Shown: positions 60,655 to 64,000 of the stretch, in pieces
Position numbering within the stretch: the first letter of the stretch is position 1
Layout of the letters: each line of letters starts with the position of its first letter
Assembly: GCA_016218765.1 (NCBI GenBank)
Contig: JACRCZ010000141.1
Span: 1 to 64,000 of the forward strand
Origin: Deltaproteobacteria bacterium
GTDB lineage: Bacteria > Myxococcota_A > Polyangia > DRWM01 > JAAZOP01
DNA length: 64,000 nt
Reading direction: 5' to 3'
Program-made: the position numbers and the translations under genes
Notes under the pieces: model-generated
Databases searched by the model: none
What the model was told of the DNA's origin: nothing
The model's input: only the letters and a program-made list of their open reading frames with translations

Positions 60655-62436
60655 CTACTCGTCCTCCTCGCCGGAATCGACGTCGCAGCCGATGGTGAGC
60701 GCGACGGGCCCACTCGCCTCCAGCTCGACCAGCGGCTCGCCGCGGAGCGCGGCGATGAGGATGCCCGTCGAGCACTGGAAGCCCTCGGCGTAGGCCTCGC
60801 AGAAGCCGAGGGAGATCTCGGCGCCGACTTCCAGCGGGGTTTCCTCCAGCGGGTTCCATTCCCAGCAATCATCGCCCAGCTCGAGCTTGAGCTCGGTCTT
60901 CAGCTCCAGCTTGGCGCAGGAGGCGCAGGCCACGGTGGCGACGAGGTCTTCGACCTCGTCGATCATCTCCTCCGTCACGCCGCCCCAGGTGAGCATGCCG
61001 GCGGCGATGCCGAATTCCACCCCGACCGCGCCCGTGTGCATGCCGATGGCGAAGGCGTAATCCTCGTTGAGGCTCGCCTCCTCCGTGGTCACGACGACCT
61101 CGATCATCCCCTGGTGTTGGCCGTCCTCCGCGACGCCGATGAAGCGACCGGAGACGGGATCGATGTCCCACCAGGCCCAGCGCTCGCGTCCCGCGAAGGG
61201 GACCGCGCGCTCGGGCAGCGCCGCCTCGTGCCCGCGGTCCAGGGTCTCGGCGACGCGCGCGGCGACCAGGGGTGGCAGTCCGGCGGGCAGGGCCGCGCGA
61301 TCGGCGGGCCGGAGGCGGCGGGTGCCGATCCCAAGCCGTTCGGCGGTCGCCAAGACGGCGGCGGTCGTGGCGGGAACGCCGCCCAGGGCGCGCCGCAGGA
61401 CGGCGCCCTCGAGGGACGACTCGAGGATCCCGCGGGCGACCTGGAACACGCGGGCTGCGCCCTCGGGCCGACCGGGCTGCGGCCGCGCCTCGACCTCGTC
61501 GAGGCGCAGGTCGAGCGTGGCGGAGGCCGGGCGATCCGCGCTTCCGCCGTCCACGGTCGCGACGAGCAGGCGCGGCACGGCGCGGCCGACGACCACGCCG
61601 CTCGCCGCCGCGAGGCGGTCGGTCAGCAGGTCCGATTCGGCGGCGAACGCCAGGGCGAGGAGTTGCCCGGCCGGCGCGCCGACGGCGTCGTCGAGGGCGG
61701 CGACGCGGGCGAGGGCCGCTTCCTCCCCGCCGGCGGCGGCCGGATCGCGCGCCAGGCCTTCCAGCTCGCGACGGCCGTTCTCGGACGCGACGTCGGCCGG
61801 GACGGCCGCGAGCGCGGCGTGCACGTCGGCCTCTCCGACCCGGCCCGGAGCGACGAGGATCGATGCGCGCCGGAAGAGCGGGGGCAGCTCGCCGTCGGTC
61901 GCGGCGGCGAACAGGTCGAGCGCCGTGACGCGCGAGGCCGCGCCCGGTGCGGCGAGGGTGAATTCGAGGCGCTCGAGCGTGAGGCACGCGTCGTCGCGGT
62001 CGCATCGCGCGGTCCAGGCGGGGACGGCGACGGTCTCGGGGCCGATCCGGAACGAGCCGTCGAGGCGGACGGTGTCGACCGTCCCCGCGCCGCCGGCGGT
62101 TCCTCCCGCGCCGAGGGCCCCGGCCATCGAGCCGAAGCCGAAGGCGGGGGCGGCGGGCGCGGCGGATTCCTCGCGCAGCGGCATGCCGCGCAAATCCAGC
62201 GACAGCGGCACGAGGGCCAGATCGGAGACGGCGCGCTCGACCAGAGGCACGTCGTGCGCGGCGCCGTCGGCGGTCTGCCGCCGCAGGACGACGGAGAGGG
62301 TCCAGCCCGGATCGGGGAGGTCGTCCTCGACGGCAGGCGTCGCGGGGGAGCCGCTTCGTCCGGGGCAGCCGCCGGCGAGGGCGGCGAGCGAGGCGGCCAC
62401 GAAGCAGACGATCCATGCGGTTTTCGTGTGCGTCAT
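60655..62436 (-). CDS. Large lipoprotein of unknown function
   Basis: The start MTHTKTAW (GGGAGGA upstream) and lipobox LAGGC give a 593-residue lipoprotein. The product has an Ala-rich, largely beta and helical body with no recognised domain, acidic end (VDSGEEDE) and a C-terminal region with CASCAKLELKTELKLELGDDC, where Cys could pair. The gene overlaps the upstream WD-like lipoprotein by 4 nt (ATGA), so the two proteins are probably made together. Function unknown. Confidence 0.75.
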   Translation of the reverse strand: MTHTKTAWIVCFVAASLAALAGGCPGRSGSPATPAVEDDLPDPGWTLSVVLRRQTADGAAHDVPLVERAVSDLALVPLSLDLRGMPLREESAAPAAPAFGFGSMAGALGAGGTAGGAGTVDTVRLDGSFRIGPETVAVPAWTARCDRDDACLTLERLEFTLAAPGAASRVTALDLFAAATDGELPPLFRRASILVAPGRVGEADVHAALAAVPADVASENGRRELEGLARDPAAAGGEEAALARVAALDDAVGAPAGQLLALAFAAESDLLTDRLAAASGVVVGRAVPRLLVATVDGGSADRPASATLDLRLDEVEARPQPGRPEGAARVFQVARGILESSLEGAVLRRALGGVPATTAAVLATAERLGIGTRRLRPADRAALPAGLPPLVAARVAETLDRGHEAALPERAVPFAGRERWAWWDIDPVSGRFIGVAEDGQHQGMIEVVVTTEEASLNEDYAFAIGMHTGAVGVEFGIAAGMLTWGGVTEEMIDEVEDLVATVACASCAKLELKTELKLELGDDCWEWNPLEETPLEVGAEISLGFCEAYAEGFQCSTGILIAALRGEPLVELEASGPVALTIGCDVDSGEEDE

Positions 62437-63623
62437 TTGTCCTCCCGGGTGGTGCGCTGCAGGATGGTGCCGAAGCCGCCGACGACCCACAGCCCGTCGT
62501 CCTGGAGGCCCCAGGCGGCCTTGAGGCGGGTGCGGGCGGGGCTGGGCACGGCGACCCAGCTCTCGCCGTCCCAGCGTTCGACCGCGCCCATGTTCCCGAC
62601 GGCCCAGGCTTCGTCGGGGGTCGCGGCCCACACGCCTTCCAGCCAGTTGCCGGAGGTGCCGGGCACGCGGGTCCAGGTGGTGCCGTTCCAGTGCTGGACG
62701 GCGCCGGCATCGCCGACGGCCCAGACGTCGTCGGGGCCGGAGCCCCAGACGCTGCGCAGGAAGGCCGCCGGGCCGGCGCGCACGGCGCCCAGCCACGGAA
62801 CGTCGGGCGGAGGGGCATCCGGATGGACCAGGCCGGCGATGCCCGGCATGGGGCCGGAGCGCACGTCGGACCACGCACGACCGTCCCAGTGCAGGATCGC
62901 GCCGCCGACGGCCCAGACGTCGTCCTCGGCGCTGCCCCAGACGTCGTAGAGGGGGACGTCGGTCCCGGCGGCGACGGGCGCCCAGGCGCTTCCGTCCCAG
63001 CGCAGGATGGTGCCGGCGTCGCCGACGACCCAGGCGGAGCCGCCGACGGCCTGCCACACGCCGTTGAGGTTGACCTCGACGCCGCTGGCCGAAGGAGACC
63101 ACAGCACCCCGTCCCAGCGCAGGATGGTGCCCTTCTCGCCCGCGATCCACGCGTGCTCCCGATCACCGGCCCAGACCGCGTCGAGCCAGACCCTGGAGCC
63201 GCTGGCCACGCGGGTCCAGGCGGTTCCGTCCCAGTGCAGGACCAGGCCGCCGTCCCCGACGGCCCAGACGTCATCGGCGGCGGAGCCGCGGACGGCGACC
63301 ATGCCGGTGTCCGGAGGCGCGCCGCTCACGGCGCTCCATCCGCCGGCGGACGAGTCTCCCGCGGCGGACGCGGTCTCTCCGGCGTCGCCGGGCGTGCGAG
63401 TGCCGCCGGACGAATCGGGCTCGGGAAGCGCGGGCGCCACCGCGGCGTCGTCGGCGGCGGGCGGAGGCAGCTCGGCGCCGCCGCCGGCGTCCGCGGCGCT
63501 CGCGGCGTCGGCCGTGGTCTCCGGGCGCGACGTGCCGGTCCGTGCGGGTCCGCAGCCGAGAAGCAGCGTGACGGCGACGAGGACGGCGCGCAGCGGACGG
63601 CGGATCGAGTCGTTCGGTTTCAT
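62433..63623 (-). CDS. Propeller lipoprotein with DDVWAVG repeats
   Basis: A 396-residue lipoprotein (lipobox LLGC) with an Asp/Ala/Pro linker and a beta-propeller of repeats 'DDVWAVGDGGLVLHWDGTAW', 'AWVVGDAGTILRWDGSAW' and 'DDVWAVGDAGAVQHWNGTTW'. Such repeats are common in myxobacterial surface proteins. Four-nt overlap (ATGA) with the next gene suggests coupled translation. Ligand unknown. Confidence 0.86.
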   Translation of the reverse strand: MKPNDSIRRPLRAVLVAVTLLLGCGPARTGTSRPETTADAASAADAGGGAELPPPAADDAAVAPALPEPDSSGGTRTPGDAGETASAAGDSSAGGWSAVSGAPPDTGMVAVRGSAADDVWAVGDGGLVLHWDGTAWTRVASGSRVWLDAVWAGDREHAWIAGEKGTILRWDGVLWSPSASGVEVNLNGVWQAVGGSAWVVGDAGTILRWDGSAWAPVAAGTDVPLYDVWGSAEDDVWAVGGAILHWDGRAWSDVRSGPMPGIAGLVHPDAPPPDVPWLGAVRAGPAAFLRSVWGSGPDDVWAVGDAGAVQHWNGTTWTRVPGTSGNWLEGVWAATPDEAWAVGNMGAVERWDGESWVAVPSPARTRLKAAWGLQDDGLWVVGGFGTILQRTTREDK

Positions 63624-63758
63624 CGGACTTCCTCCCGGGCATCGTGCGGCCGGCGGGCCGGCGGCCGCGGGCGGGGGGGAGCGAAGCGGGTGGACATCGA
63701 TCGGGCGGACGAAGCGAGCGGTGGTGCGGATCCCCCCGCCGCCACCGCGGCAACCGTA

Positions 63759-64000
63759 TCATCGGTGCGGCGTGCGGGCAACGGTGGCCGGACGTGGCGA
63801 CGCGGGGCGGGCAGGGCGCCGACGTTTCTCCGGCCCGACCGGTTCCGGGACGCGGCTCATCCAGACGACATTGACGTGCGGTTCCCATCGCCGGACGCCG
63901 GCGGCGAGATCCAGGCCGGCGGTCATGAGCCGGCACATGTCGGCCGTGCCGAGCGGGTGGTCGGGCGGGAATCCGAGCGCCCGGCGCAGGAAATCGACGA
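63759..64000 (-). CDS. C-terminal fragment of an unknown protein (runs off right edge)
   Basis: A minus-strand frame enters from the right edge and ends at TGA (63759-63761), 79 residues in view: LRRALGFPPDHPLGTADMCR and WEPHVNVVWMSRVPEP, then a basic Arg/Pro/Ala tail. The first part looks like a folded domain and the tail like a linker. No family is recognised. The frame was read by hand and is not in the ORF track (no ATG inside). Confidence 0.45.
   Translation of the reverse strand, partial: VDFLRRALGFPPDHPLGTADMCRLMTAGLDLAAGVRRWEPHVNVVWMSRVPEPVGPEKRRRPARPASPRPATVARTPHR

Noticed and set aside
63271-63936. 221-residue minus-strand ORF near the right edge
   Set aside because: Overlaps the DDVWAVG lipoprotein in another frame and reads as Arg/Pro noise; the hand-read frame at 63759-64000 fits coding sequence better.

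Overview
ORGANISM. The window is very GC-rich, compact and rich in lipoproteins. Two secreted proteins end in a MYXO-CTERM-type tail (Gly-Cys-Gly-Cys, a membrane helix, then Arg). Many others are lipoproteins with an acidic Asp/Ala/Gly linker after the lipobox, MopE-like CDGVDNDCDG modules, or Asp-box and propeller repeats. There is also a kinase/ATPase/TPR/GAF/sigma54-activator giant. This combination points to an uncultured Myxococcota or related delta-proteobacterial lineage. Genus and species cannot be read from the window. No rRNA, tRNA, transposase, phage module or CRISPR array was seen.

LAYOUT. 1-0.9 kb: 3' end of groEL. 1.2-9.8 kb: radical SAM/SPASM fusion, thiolase, B12-binding-type radical SAM protein, gluQ-menG pair, tetraheme lipoprotein, YjbQ, small membrane protein. 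9.8-25 kb: AAA ATPase with a C-terminal nuclease-like domain, VWA lipoprotein, VIT/VWA/PDZ lipoprotein, heparinase-like MYXO-CTERM protein, MurE-like ligase without the usual N-terminal domain, tandem-domain lipoprotein, two MopE/Stig1-like lipoproteins. 25-30 kb: the 1606-residue signalling protein. 30-44.5 kb: steroid 5-alpha-reductase-like protein, porin, PHP-domain lipoprotein, membrane protein, DUF6600-like protein, two propeller lipoproteins, pfk plus an M29-type aminopeptidase, OmpA-like protein. 44.5-48 kb: a huge Cys-rich repeat lipoprotein whose frame is cut by one TGA at a Cys position. 48-64 kb: PgeF, HEGTH metallopeptidase, Cys-rich lipoprotein, SCP2 protein, Fe-ADH, second SCP2-like protein, SDR, TPR lipoprotein, M28 peptidase, MYXO-CTERM protein, EamA transporter, LysA-family decarboxylase, two lipoproteins with overlapping genes, and a partial gene at the edge.

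HOW IT FITS TOGETHER. Most of the window builds the cell surface: at least a dozen secreted or lipid-anchored proteins, a porin, an OmpA-like protein and peptidoglycan-related enzymes. A smaller theme is sterol or lipid handling (5-alpha-reductase-like protein, two SCP2-type proteins, Fe-ADH, SDR, thiolase). Housekeeping genes (groEL, gluQ, menG, pfk) are scattered between.

MOST UNUSUAL SIGNAL. Many spacers carry short-period repeats from several families (CACAGATGAA units, CGCAGAG/CGCAAAGG units, a 37-nt element with two near-identical copies, and others). Several repeats extend into genes: they supply start codons, an interdomain linker, and the Arg-rich end of a MYXO-CTERM signal.
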